From contig NZ_LZEW01000002.1 in NCBI RefSeq assembly GCF_001676155.1, positions 1 to 64,000 of the forward strand: a stretch of DNA of 64,000 nt. Reading direction: 5' to 3'. The translations under genes were made by a program, and so were the position numbers. Below the pieces are notes generated by a model. The model did not search any database. It saw only the letters and a program-made list of their open reading frames with translations, and was not told where the DNA came from. Each line of letters starts with the position of its first letter. Position 1 is the stretch's first letter. The stretch is from Morganella psychrotolerans (GTDB lineage Bacteria; Pseudomonadota; Gammaproteobacteria; Enterobacterales; Enterobacteriaceae). Shown here in pieces: positions 1 to 9,154 of the stretch.

Positions 1-1611
1 TGCTTTCCGTGCTGTCGAGATTATCCTGCGCTTTATCCAGGTGATCCTGTGCGCTGTCCGCCTCTTTTTTCGCGTCAGTGGTATCAATGCCTTTGTCTTC
101 CGCTTTCGCTATCAGGTCATCGAGTTTCGCTTTTGCATCTTCGGCGTCCTTCAGGGCGTCTTTGGCTTTTTCCAGCTTGTTTTCCGCGTCGGCGAGGTCT
201 TTTTTTGTCCCCGCTGTCACGCGCTTTTTCCGCGGCTTTTTTCGCATCTTCCGCCAGTTTTTCTGCGGCTTCCGCTAATTTATCAACGGATTCAGCGGTT
301 TTATCCAGCTTATCTTTGACTTCTTTTTTCTGCTCTGCAGTCGGGTTATCCGGCAGGTCGTCGATAGCTTTTCCGGTATCGTCGATTTCGTTATCGATAG
401 TATTTTTCAGTTCATCAATAATATCAGCTGCATTTTTCAGCGCAGTTTCGGCACTATCGAGAGATTTTTGCGCATTGTCAGCATCCTGCTGCGCGTCATG
501 GGTATCAATCCCTTTTCCGGTCGCTTTATTGATCACCGCATCCAGTTTGGCTTTACTGTCTGCCGCATTTTTCAGTGCGGCTTCTGCTTCTGCCAACTTT
601 GCCTGCGCATCCGCTAAATCTGTTTTGTCACCGGTTTTAAGTGCTTTCTCTGCCGCTTTTTTTGCCGCATTCGCTTTTGATTCTGCGTCTTTTGCCAACA
701 GGGCAACATCTTTTGCCGCATTATCCAGTTTGTCTTTTACTGCTTTCTTCTGCGCCTCTGTCGGGTTATCCGGCAGGTCATCGATAGCCGTATCGGTATC
801 ATCAATTTTGTTATCTGTTTCTACTTTTTTGAAAAGAGCTGCCAGTTTATCCAGTTGATCCTGCAGATAATCCGTATTTTTATTTAAAATGTCAGTGGCG
901 TTATCCAATACTTTTTGATCAATGCCGATTTTTTTGCCGTACGCTGTTAATTCAGCCAGCTCTTCTTTCAGTTTATCGAGTAATGCCACACCGGTTGATG
1001 CCTCTTTGAACATCTCCAGCGTTTTTTCATAACCGGATTTATCGAATTTTTTCAGTAAATTATCGATATCCGTGCTGATTTTTTTAATCAGGCTTTCAGT
1101 GTAAGCCGTAACATCACTGACCTGACCTGACTTCTCAATCAATGCCTTTTCCGTGAGTAGTTTTTGCTGCCTTTTATCATCCACAGCCGGCTTTTCATTA
1201 TCAGATTTTCTACCCGGACCGCTGCCGGAACCGGATGATGCCAGTCCGATACCGCCGCCGAGAAAGGCCGTTCCCACGATAATGGAAAACCACTCTCCTC
1301 CGGTCAGACCTGATTCATTTGATTCATTTGGTTCAATAAAATCACTGACTTCATCAGTCACTTTATTGAAAACTAATTCAATGCCATTCGATGTTTCTTC
1401 AATATGAGCAATATACTGAGAACCATCAAATTCAAATAAAACGGTATTTTCTTCACCGACAAAAAAATTTACTAACCAGGTATTTTTGTCCATTTTTATC
1501 CGTGATAATGAGGTCATCACCTCTTTTTTCTACAGATACCAACGAGTGCGGATCAATTTTCAGCACTACGGATTTATCCATAGAAATATATTCAGACGTT
1601 ATTTCTCTCAT
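1..1611 (-). CDS. BapA-type large surface adhesin, N-terminal part (cut by window edge; two apparent frameshifts)
   Basis: This is the start of a large repetitive surface adhesin of the BapA/biofilm-associated family. Reading from ATG at 1611 (GGA seven bases upstream) gives a BapA prefix-like domain: MREITSEYIS, then DDLIITDKNGQKYLV, then FFVGEENTVLFEFDG. The shift between the last two parts lies in the seven-base run at 1461-1467; with six bases the frame is continuous. A short membrane-like segment follows (GGEWFSIIVGTAFLGGG), then an Ala/Lys/Asp-rich helical region with repeats of 140 residues marked by AIDDLPDNPT. A second shift sits in the run at 200-206; dropping one base restores repeat-like sequence (KKDLADAENKL, compare TDLADAQAKL) up to the window edge. 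Such proteins are secreted by type I systems and mediate biofilm formation; the secretion genes would lie outside the window. Whether the gene is intact depends on those two runs. Confidence 0.75.
341..770 (-). repeat. 420-bp (140-residue) coding repeat in the Bap-like gene
   Basis: The segment TCGGGTTATCCGGCAGGTC occurs at 341 and again at 761, a spacing of 420 bp that equals 140 codons. The encoded units both start with an IDDT..AIDDLPDNPT motif followed by lysine/alanine-rich helical sequence. The second unit continues toward position 1, so the array probably extends beyond the window. Confidence 0.8.
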
Positions 1612-2304
1612 AACAATTCCATTCAGTCAGCGTTATTATTTTCAAGGTATTTTTTTATAAAAAAATAGAGTGTGAAAAAAAGACAAAAAGAAGTCTCCTG
1701 GTAAGAGGATAAATTACCAAAATATAGAATTATTATTTTCACGCCATGAATACTACATTACAGAATAAATATTAGTGTTAATAAAACAGAGTGATATTGA
1801 TATTTAAGACACTTCTCATATCATAAAATGGGAGATTATTTTTTTTTACGTTGAATTTAACCATGCTAAGTCAGGTTATTTATCTTGTAATGAACATAAT
1901 AGGATTGTCACACGCAAAAAAAAACCATGACTATTTGTTTATTCTGATATTTTTTAATGCGTAATATATTCTCATATCAAATAGTGAGTTTTATTTATTC
2001 GCATAATATAGGTGAAATAGTTTTTGTAACTACTTTTACATAGGATGACAACCAACTCATCATACCAGTTAAGACCTAAATTAATTATATTTTAATGACT
2101 TACTGACATAGTTGTTTTTTAAATAATCAGCCAATTATAAATAACGCACAAATACACTAGACACTTATATTTTTATCAAAATATATAATGAACATAAAAA
2201 GACGTTCATTATATATTCGTTGAATACGGTTATTCAGACCAATTCCACAACTAATCACCTTTCGGTATTGTTTTCAGTCTAAACTTGTTTCGTTCAAAAT
2301 ATCT
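1612..2304. other. AT-rich spacer upstream of the Bap-like gene
   Basis: About 690 bp with very low GC and many A/T runs and no credible gene on either strand. It should hold the promoter region of the leftward adhesin gene and the 3' flank of the YeeE-type operon. The composition is typical of H-NS-bound regulatory DNA, but I cannot place a specific site. Confidence 0.4.
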
Positions 2305-2727
2305 TCAATTCTGCATTCTGTTGCGGGAAGTTATATGGAATACATACATTCCGGTAAGCATCGAAACGGTAAAAACAACACCTTTTATATTTCCCATACC
2401 TGACAATAATATGCCGGGTCCCGGACAAATACCGGCAAGCCCCCAGCCAATCCCGAACAATAATGCGCCGGTCAGGAGAGGTTTATCGATTCGCGTATTG
2501 GACGGCAATTGCACCGGCTCACCACAGAACGACGTTTTACGGCGTTTAGCAATAAAAAAAGCCACCATACTGATACTCATTGCAACAGCCATCGTTACGA
2601 ATAAGGAGGGATCCCAATTTCCGGTGATATCCAGAAAAGCGCGTATTTTTTGCGGATTACCCATTCCGGCGACCAATAATCCCAGACCGAATAATACACC
2701 GCTGATTAATGCAAAAATAACCTGCAT
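2305..2727 (-). CDS. YeeE/YedE-type membrane protein, second half (DUF6691)
   Basis: A 140-residue inner-membrane protein with four hydrophobic segments and glycine-rich loops (GVLFGLGLLVAGMGNP, GWGLAGICPGPG). This is the second half of a split YeeE/YedE transporter, a family linked to uptake of thiosulfate or other sulfur compounds. It follows the first half (2738-3148) by 10 bp, and the ArsR regulator lies just upstream, so the three form an operon. This arrangement matches pmpB of pmpAB-type systems next to BigR-like regulators. The substrate is inferred from family, not seen. Confidence 0.85.
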   Translation of the reverse strand: MQVIFALISGVLFGLGLLVAGMGNPQKIRAFLDITGNWDPSLFVTMAVAMSISMVAFFIAKRRKTSFCGEPVQLPSNTRIDKPLLTGALLFGIGWGLAGICPGPGILLSGMGNIKGVVFTVSMLTGMYVFHITSRNRMQN

Positions 2728-2737
2728 AAATGCCTCC

Positions 2738-3148
2738 TTACTTCATTAACCATACCGTCAGAAATGCACTGACCATAAATACCGCGACCGCCGCAAAAGA
2801 GCGCTTCGACAGCCTTGCCATGCCGCAGATACCGTGTCCGCTGGTGCAACCACTGCCCAGGCGTGTACCAAATCCGACCAGCAAACCGGCAACAATAAGC
2901 AGCGGGTAGTCCGCCGCGATCACCACATCAGGCTGTCCCTGAATCAAAAAATAAGTCCACGGGGAGATAATCAGCCCGGCAATAAAAGCTATCCGCCAGC
3001 CGCTGTGCGGTGAGAATACATTGGCGAGAATACCGCTGATTCCTGCAATCCGCCCGTTCAGCAGGAGCAGTGCAGAAACAGCAAGGCCGATAACCAACCC
3101 GCCGAGTGCCGCACTTCCCGGTGTAAATACCGCCATATCAATGCTCAT
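2738..3148 (-). CDS. YeeE/YedE-type membrane protein, first half
   Basis: A 136-residue inner-membrane protein. The motif GFGTRLGSGCTSGHGICG around residues 92-109 is the hallmark of YeeE/YedE proteins, where the cysteine is thought to handle sulfur compounds. It overlaps the 3' end of the ArsR gene by 11 bp, which implies translational coupling, and is followed 10 bp later by its partner half. The pair resembles PmpA/PmpB. Expression is probably derepressed by reactive sulfur through the upstream regulator. Confidence 0.85.
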   Translation of the reverse strand: MSIDMAVFTPGSAALGGLVIGLAVSALLLLNGRIAGISGILANVFSPHSGWRIAFIAGLIISPWTYFLIQGQPDVVIAADYPLLIVAGLLVGFGTRLGSGCTSGHGICGMARLSKRSFAAVAVFMVSAFLTVWLMK

Positions 3149-3467
3149 CCTGTTTCTCCTCTTTTTTCGGACAATAAAGCTGATATAAGGTATTCAGTAG
3201 TACCAGCACTTTTTCATCTGCCACTGAATAATAAATGCGTTTTCCGTCACGGCGGGTGCTGACTAACCCTTCATTACGCAATACGGTCAGTTGCTGCGAA
3301 AGTGTCGGCTGACTGATGCCCGCACGCGCTTCCAGTTCACTGACATTGCACTCCCCCTGACTCAACTGGCAAAGCAGCAATAAACGGTCAGGATTTCCCA
3401 GGGTTTTCAGTAATGCCGCAACCCCGGCAGCGGCTTCCTGCATATCGGCAAGCTGTGTGGATATCAT
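3138..3467 (-). CDS. ArsR-family repressor, BigR/SqrR-like persulfide sensor
   Basis: A 109-residue winged-helix ArsR regulator with a recognition region around ISQPTLSQQLTVLRNEGLV. Cys33 and Cys99 are 66 residues apart, the same spacing as the redox pair of BigR, which forms a disulfide or polysulfide bridge on exposure to reactive sulfur species. A further Cys40 is present. The metal-binding CXC motif of ArsR/SmtB metal sensors is absent. It is first in an operon with the two YeeE-type genes and divergent from sprT. The name is inferred from the cysteines and neighbours. Confidence 0.85.
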   Translation of the reverse strand: MISTQLADMQEAAAGVAALLKTLGNPDRLLLLCQLSQGECNVSELEARAGISQPTLSQQLTVLRNEGLVSTRRDGKRIYYSVADEKVLVLLNTLYQLYCPKKEEKQDEH

Positions 3468-3491
3468 CCAAATTATTCCTCATTACATTAT

Positions 3492-3503
3492 ATATAATTA
3501 TAT
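3492..3503. promoter_or_regulatory. candidate operator between the ArsR-family gene and sprT
   Basis: A perfect 12-bp palindrome ATATAATTATAT lies in a very AT-rich stretch 25 bp upstream of the ArsR-type gene. BigR-like proteins bind AT-rich inverted repeats, so this is a plausible autoregulatory site. In AT-rich DNA such a palindrome could also arise by chance. Confidence 0.35.
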
Positions 3504-3576
3504 TATATTGTTTTTGGATATATTCAATACTCTGATAACGGTTGCAGCTTTTTCCGGGTGTCGCTAAGCTGCATTC

Positions 3577-4104
3577 ATGAAACCAATCCGTGTCCCCACT
3601 GCACTGCAACAGGCGTGTATGCAAACGCTGCGCGACTATTTAGCCCGCGCAAATCTTGCGCTGAATGAAACATTTCCCGAACCTGAGCTGAATTACCGCC
3701 AGCGCGGTACAACAGCGGGCAGTGCCTGTCTGCAAAAATGGGAGATCCGGCTGAACCCGGTTCTGCTGACTGAAAATGGTGAACAGTTTATTCAGGATGT
3801 TATCCCGCACGAATTGGCGCACCTGTTGGTTTACCGTCGTTTCGGGCGGGTGGCACCTCACGGGAAGGCGTGGCAGTGGATGATGAGTACGGTGCTGGGT
3901 ATGCCCGCAGCAAGAACGCATCAGTTTGATGTGACGTCAGTACGCAGCCGGACATTTACTTACCGCTGCCAATGCAAAACGGCACATGAACTGACTGTCC
4001 GCCGCCACAATAAAGTTGTACGCGGGGAGAGCCAATACCTGTGCCGTCATTGTAAAAGTGTGCTTGTTGCTGATACCGCCGGTGTTACACCAGATCCGTC
4101 ATAA
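3577..4104 (+). CDS. sprT: SprT-family zinc metalloprotease
   Basis: A 175-residue protein with the HEXXH zinc motif as HELAH (about residues 76-80) followed by a C-terminal zinc-finger-like region with CQC and CRHC pairs (from about residue 132). This is the layout of SprT, the bacterial relative of Spartan. E. coli SprT is similar in length (165). It is transcribed away from the ArsR gene and converges with the mgtE-like gene, with only a few bases of overlap at the 3' ends (stop 4102-4104 against 4085). Confidence 0.9.
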   Translation: MKPIRVPTALQQACMQTLRDYLARANLALNETFPEPELNYRQRGTTAGSACLQKWEIRLNPVLLTENGEQFIQDVIPHELAHLLVYRRFGRVAPHGKAWQWMMSTVLGMPAARTHQFDVTSVRSRTFTYRCQCKTAHELTVRRHNKVVRGESQYLCRHCKSVLVADTAGVTPDPS

Positions 4105-5146
4105 CGTGTCTGGCGATTTCAAAATAGATAATCAGCCCGGTGCCGTCAATAAGTGTGGCAATAAATGGCGCGGAAACCACCGCAGGGTCAACTTTCAGGC
4201 GCTGAAGCACCATCGGAATGATGGATGAAACCACCGCACTCCAGACAGTAATACAGACCAGTGTCAGACTGACCACTATCATAATTTCCGGACCAACGCC
4301 AAGGAACCAGGCGCGGATCATCCCGGCACAGCCCATGGTGAATGCCACCATCAGTGAGGTGGTCAGCTCTTTGCGCAGTACCGCACCGATATTTCTCAGC
4401 CCCACTTCACCAAGCGCCATTGCACGCACCAGTGTTGAGGTTATCTGTGTACCACTGTTACCACCGGTACCTATCAGTAACGGAATAAAGAATGCCAGTG
4501 AAATAGCCGCTTCCAGTTGATCCTCAAATGCCTTGAGAACCGTCCCCGTGTACGCTTCTGCCACAAACAGCATCAACAGCCAGACTGCACGCTTGCGCCA
4601 CAGTGTGACCGGACTGGTGCTCAGATACGGCTCATCCAGAGGCTGTGAGCCCCCCTGCAATGCCGCATCCTGCGTATTCTCATCCTCAATCAGTTCCGCG
4701 ATATCCTGCGGGCGCAGAATACCGGTCAATTTACCGAACTGTACCACCGGCACAGTATCAATCCCGCTGTTGTTAATCAGCTCATACACGTCATGGCGTG
4801 TCTGTTCCGGTGAAACGAAGAAGTAATTCTGACGCATCACCTCCGCGACAAACAGCTCTTCCCCGGATGTCAGCAATGCTTTCACCGGCAGAATGCCATT
4901 CAGGTAATTATCCTCATCCAATACATATAAATAGGTGGGGATTTGCTCGCCTTCAAGCTCTTCACGCAGAACGTGCTTTACCTGTGCGATAGTGTCAGAT
5001 ACTGCCACGCGGATGTAGGCCTGGCTCATGTAAGCGCTGACGGCGTCTTCATCGGTGTGGGTCTGACGTTCGGTTTGATGTGGCGGATTGACGGATGGCG
5101 TGGTCATGACCAGCGTATCCGCTTTTTCGTAGTGAGTTAATTTCAT
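4085..5146 (-). CDS. MgtE-type magnesium transporter without the N domain
   Basis: A 353-residue inner-membrane Mg2+ channel/transporter. After about 40 residues comes a CBS pair (about 45-160; ends near [20 protein letters not shown]) and then five membrane segments containing the conserved [13 protein letters not shown] and [12 protein letters not shown] motifs that line the MgtE pore. Canonical MgtE proteins are about 450 residues and begin with a helical N domain that closes the channel at high Mg2+; that domain is missing here. An M-box Mg2+ riboswitch directly upstream supports the assignment. The gene converges with sprT. Confidence 0.9.
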   Translation of the reverse strand: MKLTHYEKADTLVMTTPSVNPPHQTERQTHTDEDAVSAYMSQAYIRVAVSDTIAQVKHVLREELEGEQIPTYLYVLDEDNYLNGILPVKALLTSGEELFVAEVMRQNYFFVSPEQTRHDVYELINNSGIDTVPVVQFGKLTGILRPQDIAELIEDENTQDAALQGGSQPLDEPYLSTSPVTLWRKRAVWLLMLFVAEAYTGTVLKAFEDQLEAAISLAFFIPLLIGTGGNSGTQITSTLVRAMALGEVGLRNIGAVLRKELTTSLMVAFTMGCAGMIRAWFLGVGPEIMIVVSLTLVCITVWSAVVSSIIPMVLQRLKVDPAVVSAPFIATLIDGTGLIIYFEIARHVMTDLV

Positions 5147-5224
5147 GATGTGTGACCCTAATGTCTGTTATGAACTTCAAACAGCACTCCAATAGGGGCG
5201 AAACCAGATGAGAGAATGCGTAGG

Positions 5225-5400
5225 CTATCTCACGTCTCGGTTTTAGCACTATACAACGTATCCTGCAAAAATAAGCAGGAAGTTACTTCGGGTTATACCT
5301 TCATTCGATATAACCTGTCCTAATCTTGGGCGTCTCGCGACGTCGTCAGATCAGCAACCTCTGTTTGTATAGGAGCCTCGCCTAACGAGATACTGCACCT
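5225..5400 (-). promoter_or_regulatory. M-box (ykoK) magnesium riboswitch
   Basis: On the minus strand this leader carries the most conserved M-box blocks in order: GTTAGGCGAGGCTCCTATAC near 5368-5387, then a CGCGAGACGCC segment near 5328-5340, and AGTGCTAAAACCGAGACG near 5233-5250. M-box RNAs fold on Mg2+ binding and shut off Mg2+ transporter genes. The mgtE-like start codon is about 80 bases further downstream, enough for an expression platform. This was found by eye against the known consensus; a covariance search would settle the limits. Confidence 0.88.
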
Positions 5401-5483
5401 TAAATGCGGTGCGGATTATAACTCCCGTAAATTATATGGCGAGGATTAAACCACTTTCGTTTAGAAAGCATTTAACTAGCGAG

Positions 5484-5873
5484 TCAGATGCGGGAGCCCA
5501 GATCACTGTCAGCATCATCGCCGGAAAGCTGCCGGGTCACTTCTTCACAACGGATAATCTTTCCGTCAGCCAGATGAAAACAGGCAAAAACTTCGAACGC
5601 CACCAGCTCACCGGTAATTTTTTCCGCTTTTGCAATATGCTGTGTATGCACGCACTGCTCACCCTGTGCAATAGATTTTATCTCAATAACTATAGACCGG
5701 GTGGCCATTTTCAGTGCATTGAGATGAGCAAGAAATCCGGGAAATTCAATGGTCTGACCATTCACAACCTGAACATAATGACGGGAGAAATACGTTTCGA
5801 CTAATGCTTCATCGCCGATATGTTTACCGAGAACATCAGTCAGTGCGCGGGTGACAAATTCTGCATTGTTCAT
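5484..5873 (-). CDS. NTF2-like (SnoaL-type) protein
   Basis: A 129-residue protein of the NTF2-like/SnoaL fold (pattern: ALTDVLGKHIGDEALVETYF, IEFPGFLAHLNALK, ELVAFEVFACFHLADGKI). Related small proteins have isomerase, hydratase or purely binding roles, so the function stays open. I chose the ATG at 5873, because earlier codons in that frame run through the terminator and ERIC-like repeat upstream and do not look like protein. It stands alone between the M-box and the hcp-hcr terminator. Confidence 0.75.
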   Translation of the reverse strand: MNNAEFVTRALTDVLGKHIGDEALVETYFSRHYVQVVNGQTIEFPGFLAHLNALKMATRSIVIEIKSIAQGEQCVHTQHIAKAEKITGELVAFEVFACFHLADGKIIRCEEVTRQLSGDDADSDLGSRI

Positions 5874-5945
5874 TATCCAAAATCCTTTTTTGTTGTTATC
5901 AACAATATAGAATAGCGACAAACCGGATTTATTGCAGCCTGAAAT

Positions 5946-5978
5946 GAAAAAAAGTGCCGTCAGATGGCACTTTTTTTT
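5946..5978. terminator. bidirectional terminator downstream of hcp-hcr
   Basis: GTGCC (5954-5958) pairs with GGCAC (5966-5970), flanked by an A run on the left and eight T on the right, so it can act on both strands. On the minus strand it follows hcr after an ERIC-like element and would end the hcp-hcr transcript before the NTF2-like gene. Confidence 0.75.
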
Positions 5979-5998
5979 CAATAATAAATGATTCGGTC

Positions 5999-6124
5999 TA
6001 TACCCAACGTCATTCAAGATGCAGGAAGGCGGCAAGCTCCGATTGCCGGGGAGCATACATAAGTATGTGACCCGGCGGGCTGAGCGAAGCCAACGAACCT
6101 GCAGTTTGAATGAATAAGGGTATA
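5999..6124. repeat. ERIC-like intergenic repeat (full length)
   Basis: A 126-bp imperfect palindrome with terminal inverted TATACCC/GGGTATA and the ERIC-type core GGGGAGCATAC..AAGTATGTGACCC. Other copies in the window: 20403-20526, 27409-27535, and shortened forms at 30630-30705 and 34331-34391. Confidence 0.85.
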
Positions 6125-6132
6125 ATGTGGGA

Positions 6133-7140
6133 TCAGGCTAATTCAACATTCCCCTGTAACTGACAACTGCATGCCAGTACATAGCCCTGCTCAATCTCTG
6201 CCGGGGTCAGTGTCATGGTACTTGTTGTGGTATATTCACCACTGCGGATCCGGGTTTTACAACTGCCGCAAACACCGGCACGACATGCCGCCATCACCGA
6301 TACACTGTTGGCTTCCATTGCTGCAAGCAATGTCATGCCCACCGGTACAGTCACCTGACGCAGCGGAGACTGAATTGTCATTGTGATGGTTTTTTCACCG
6401 GTTTCAGCTTCCGGCTCCGGTCCGAAACGTTCCATAAAGAAACAGCCCGGTGCCACATTCAGTGACTGACAAAATGTCTGCACATTTTTCATATACGGCG
6501 CGGGGCCGCAGGTCATAACAGTATGTTGTGCAATATCCGGGATCAATGAGAGCAATTTATCTTCTGACAAACGACCTGCCTGTAAATCATCTGCTTCATC
6601 ACTGTTTTCCACCATCAGGATCAGACGCATACGCTCAGGAAACGCATTCAGTAAATGCTGCCATTCCTGAGCAAAAATCACCTGCTGCTTATCACGCACG
6701 TTAAAAATCACCGTGACCTGACTTTCCGGCTGACGATTCAATATCCAGCGGGTCATCGACATCACCGGTGTCACGCCACAGCCCGCCGCCAGCATCAGAT
6801 AACGGTCTGCCGGACGGGACGCACAGGTAAATTCACCCTGCGCATCAGACAGCCAGAGGAAATCACCCGGCTTCACATCATGTGTCAGCCAGCCGGAACC
6901 CTGTCCGTCATCCAGACGGCGGACCGTCAGACTCAGAAACGGGCTGAGTTCCGGTGTGGAAGATAAGGTATAAGCGCGCAGCGTTTCGCCGCTGTTACGG
7001 ATGCTGACCAGCGCATACTGTCCGGGATTGTACTGATAGAAATCGTTATTGATCAGATTAATAGTCCACACATCCGGGGTTTCCTGCTTCACAGAATGGA
7101 CCTGCATGCGGTTCGGACATAAAGACGTCGGCATTGTCAT
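6133..7140 (-). CDS. hcr: NADH oxidoreductase for the hybrid cluster protein
   Basis: A 335-residue flavo-iron-sulfur reductase that passes electrons from NADH to Hcp. It has an FAD-binding ferredoxin-reductase domain (LRAYTLSS), an NAD-binding domain (AAGCGVTPVMSM, VMTCGPAPYM) and a C-terminal plant-type [2Fe-2S] ferredoxin domain with CRAGVCGSCKTR and a final CSC. I use ATG at 7140 because AGGAGA lies eight bases upstream; earlier in-frame starts lack this. It follows hcp by 68 bp, the usual hcp-hcr order, and ends at an ERIC-like repeat and terminator. Confidence 0.93.
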   Translation of the reverse strand: MTMPTSLCPNRMQVHSVKQETPDVWTINLINNDFYQYNPGQYALVSIRNSGETLRAYTLSSTPELSPFLSLTVRRLDDGQGSGWLTHDVKPGDFLWLSDAQGEFTCASRPADRYLMLAAGCGVTPVMSMTRWILNRQPESQVTVIFNVRDKQQVIFAQEWQHLLNAFPERMRLILMVENSDEADDLQAGRLSEDKLLSLIPDIAQHTVMTCGPAPYMKNVQTFCQSLNVAPGCFFMERFGPEPEAETGEKTITMTIQSPLRQVTVPVGMTLLAAMEANSVSVMAACRAGVCGSCKTRIRSGEYTTTSTMTLTPAEIEQGYVLACSCQLQGNVELA

Positions 7141-7208
7141 CGGGCTCTCCTGACTCCGTAACGGAGAATGCCGCGCGGGCACTCTCCGGTTTATAACAGT
7201 TACAACGA

Positions 7209-8864
7209 TTACTCGCCTAAAATAGCGTGTAAGTCGTTTTCAACAGTAGTAATCGGGCGCATACCGAATTTTTCATTCAGTACATTCAGCAGATTTTCAG
7301 TCAGGAATGCAGGTGCGGTCGGGCCGGTAAAGATATTTTGCACACCTAATGACAGCAGGGTCAGGAGGATAACAATCGCTTTCTGCTCAAACCAGGATAA
7401 CACCAGACTCAATGGTAAGTCGTTAACACCGCAACCTAATTTTTCTGCCAGTTTCACTGCCAGCATAATCGCAGAGTACGCATCGTTACACTGACCGACA
7501 TCAAGCAGACGTGGTAATCCACCTTCCAGGGTGCCGAAATCCAGTTTGTTGAAACGGTATTTACCACAACCCAGGGTTAAAATTACGCAATCCTGCGGAA
7601 CTTCACGCGCTAAATCAGTGTAGTAGCTACGCTCACCCAGACTGCCGTCACAACCACCGATCAGGAAAACATGACGCAGTTTTTTCGTTGCAACAAGGTC
7701 GATAACCGCATCAGTTGCACTCAGCAGTGTTTCACGACCAAAGCCGACGGTGATCAGGTGTTCGATTTCGCTGTACGGGAAACCGTCCATACCTGCAGCC
7801 TGTTCGATAATATCGCTGAAATCATCACCAACAAGATGCTTCGCACCCGGCCAGCCGACAATACTGCGGGTCCAGATACGGTTGGTATAATTACCGACAT
7901 TCGGGTCGATAATACAGTTGGATGTCATCACAACCGGGCCGGGGAATTTAGCAAACTCAGTTTGCTGATTCTGCCAGCCGCTGCCGTAGTTTCCGACTAA
8001 ATGCTTGTATTTATTCAGTTCAGGGTAACCGTGAGCAGGTAACATTTCACCATGGGTGTAAACGTTGATCCCTTTGCCTTCGGTCTGCTGCAACAGCATA
8101 TGCAGATCTTTCAGGTCATGACCTGAAATTAAAATTGCTTTACCCGCAACCGGGCGCACATTCACTGTGGTTGGTGACGGGTTACCGTATAACGCGGTTT
8201 CACCTGCATCCAGAATTTCCATCACAGCAAAGTTCATCTGACCAATTGCCATTGAATTATTTAATAATTCATTCATATCTGATGGCGTTGTACCCAACCA
8301 TGCCATCAGTTTATGGTACTGGCTGTAGATATCATTGCTGTATTTGCCCAGCACATGGGCGTGTTCCATATACGCTGCCGCACCTTTCAGTCCGTACAGG
8401 CAAAGCATACGCAGACCGTGAATATCATCACCGACTGCCTGTTTATCTTTATTCAGTGCAAATTCTTCAGACTGTTTTACCAGTGTCGCAATATCCGTGC
8501 CCTTCAGTTGCAGGTTTGCTAACGGGTGATCCAGAACCATTGCCGGATTTTTTTCCATGCAGAGTTTCATCAGTCTGTCGCGCAGGTAAACCGCTTCCTG
8601 TGCATAACCGATAATGCGCTCTGAATCAAAATTGACGTTGGTTAATGTAGAGAAAAAAGCACGCGGCGCAAAGCTGTCTGTGTCGTGATCGATGATACCC
8701 GATTCACGTGCAGCAACTGCCCACGCAGAAAGACTTTCCAGCACCGCGACCAGCAGATCCTGTAAGTCTGATGTTTCTGATGTTTTACCACACATGCCCT
8801 GGGAATAAGCACAGCCATTACCCACCGGCGTACGCATCGTTTGTTCACATTGCACACAGTACAT
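7209..8864 (-). CDS. hcp: hybrid cluster protein (hydroxylamine/NO reductase)
   Basis: A 551-residue cytoplasmic Hcp. Cys3, Cys6, Cys18 and Cys25 at the N terminus bind the cubane or [2Fe-2S] cluster, and the C-terminal two thirds carry the hybrid Fe-S-O cluster ligands (for example IGGCDGS and [11 protein letters not shown]). Hcp reduces nitric oxide at low concentration and hydroxylamine, protecting against nitrosative stress under anaerobic growth. Hcr follows as its reductase. An NsrR-like palindrome and an FNR-like site lie in the 110 bp upstream, matching control of hcp-hcr in E. coli. Confidence 0.96.
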   Translation of the reverse strand: MYCVQCEQTMRTPVGNGCAYSQGMCGKTSETSDLQDLLVAVLESLSAWAVAARESGIIDHDTDSFAPRAFFSTLTNVNFDSERIIGYAQEAVYLRDRLMKLCMEKNPAMVLDHPLANLQLKGTDIATLVKQSEEFALNKDKQAVGDDIHGLRMLCLYGLKGAAAYMEHAHVLGKYSNDIYSQYHKLMAWLGTTPSDMNELLNNSMAIGQMNFAVMEILDAGETALYGNPSPTTVNVRPVAGKAILISGHDLKDLHMLLQQTEGKGINVYTHGEMLPAHGYPELNKYKHLVGNYGSGWQNQQTEFAKFPGPVVMTSNCIIDPNVGNYTNRIWTRSIVGWPGAKHLVGDDFSDIIEQAAGMDGFPYSEIEHLITVGFGRETLLSATDAVIDLVATKKLRHVFLIGGCDGSLGERSYYTDLAREVPQDCVILTLGCGKYRFNKLDFGTLEGGLPRLLDVGQCNDAYSAIMLAVKLAEKLGCGVNDLPLSLVLSWFEQKAIVILLTLLSLGVQNIFTGPTAPAFLTENLLNVLNEKFGMRPITTVENDLHAILGE

Positions 8865-8880
8865 GCTCTTGCTTCCTTAT

Positions 8881-8903
8881 AAGTTGTATTTTATATGCAA
8901 CAT
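8881..8903. promoter_or_regulatory. candidate NsrR box upstream of hcp
   Basis: GTTGTAT and ATGCAAC form an inverted repeat around TTTAT, starting 17 bases before the hcp start codon. It fits the NsrR-type 11-1-11 palindrome built around ATGCATTT/AAATGCAT, and hcp is a known NsrR target in E. coli. Confidence 0.65.
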
Positions 8904-8960
8904 AAGGATACGCCAATTCAGACCGGAGAAAAGACGTTTTACCGGCAATCACAACTTTGC

Positions 8961-8974
8961 TTGATCTAAAGCAA
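8961..8974. promoter_or_regulatory. candidate FNR site upstream of hcp
   Basis: TTGATCTAAAGCAA matches the FNR consensus TTGAT-N4-ATCAA except for one base. It lies about 100 bp upstream of hcp, a gene activated by FNR in enteric bacteria. Confidence 0.5.
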
Positions 8975-9100
8975 ATATTAAACATCACAATACATTTAAA
9001 AAAACGAATGATTAACATTCTCAATATCTTCCGACGCAATATAACTGCGTAAAATCAGCATTTATGTAACTTTTTGTTAAAAAAAATATTGCATCATAGT

Positions 9101-9119
9101 AATAGTTCTTATTATCATT
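9101..9119. promoter_or_regulatory. candidate Fur box
   Basis: AATAGTTCTTATTATCATT resembles the Fur consensus (GATAATGATAATCATTATC) in its right half and lies about 40 bp before the TonB receptor start. It suggests iron repression of the receptor and the binding protein downstream. Confidence 0.5.
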
Positions 9120-9154
9120 ACGTTTCTTATTTTCTTACGGAATACTCAGCCATT

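Noticed and set aside
49-858. Long rightward open frame opposite the Bap-like gene (269 codons, Ser/Ala rich)
   Set aside because: It mirrors the repetitive Ala/Lys codons of the adhesin on the other strand, with no ribosome site or domain.
2285-2749. 154-codon rightward frame over the YeeE-type gene
   Set aside because: Antisense shadow of a clear membrane protein gene.
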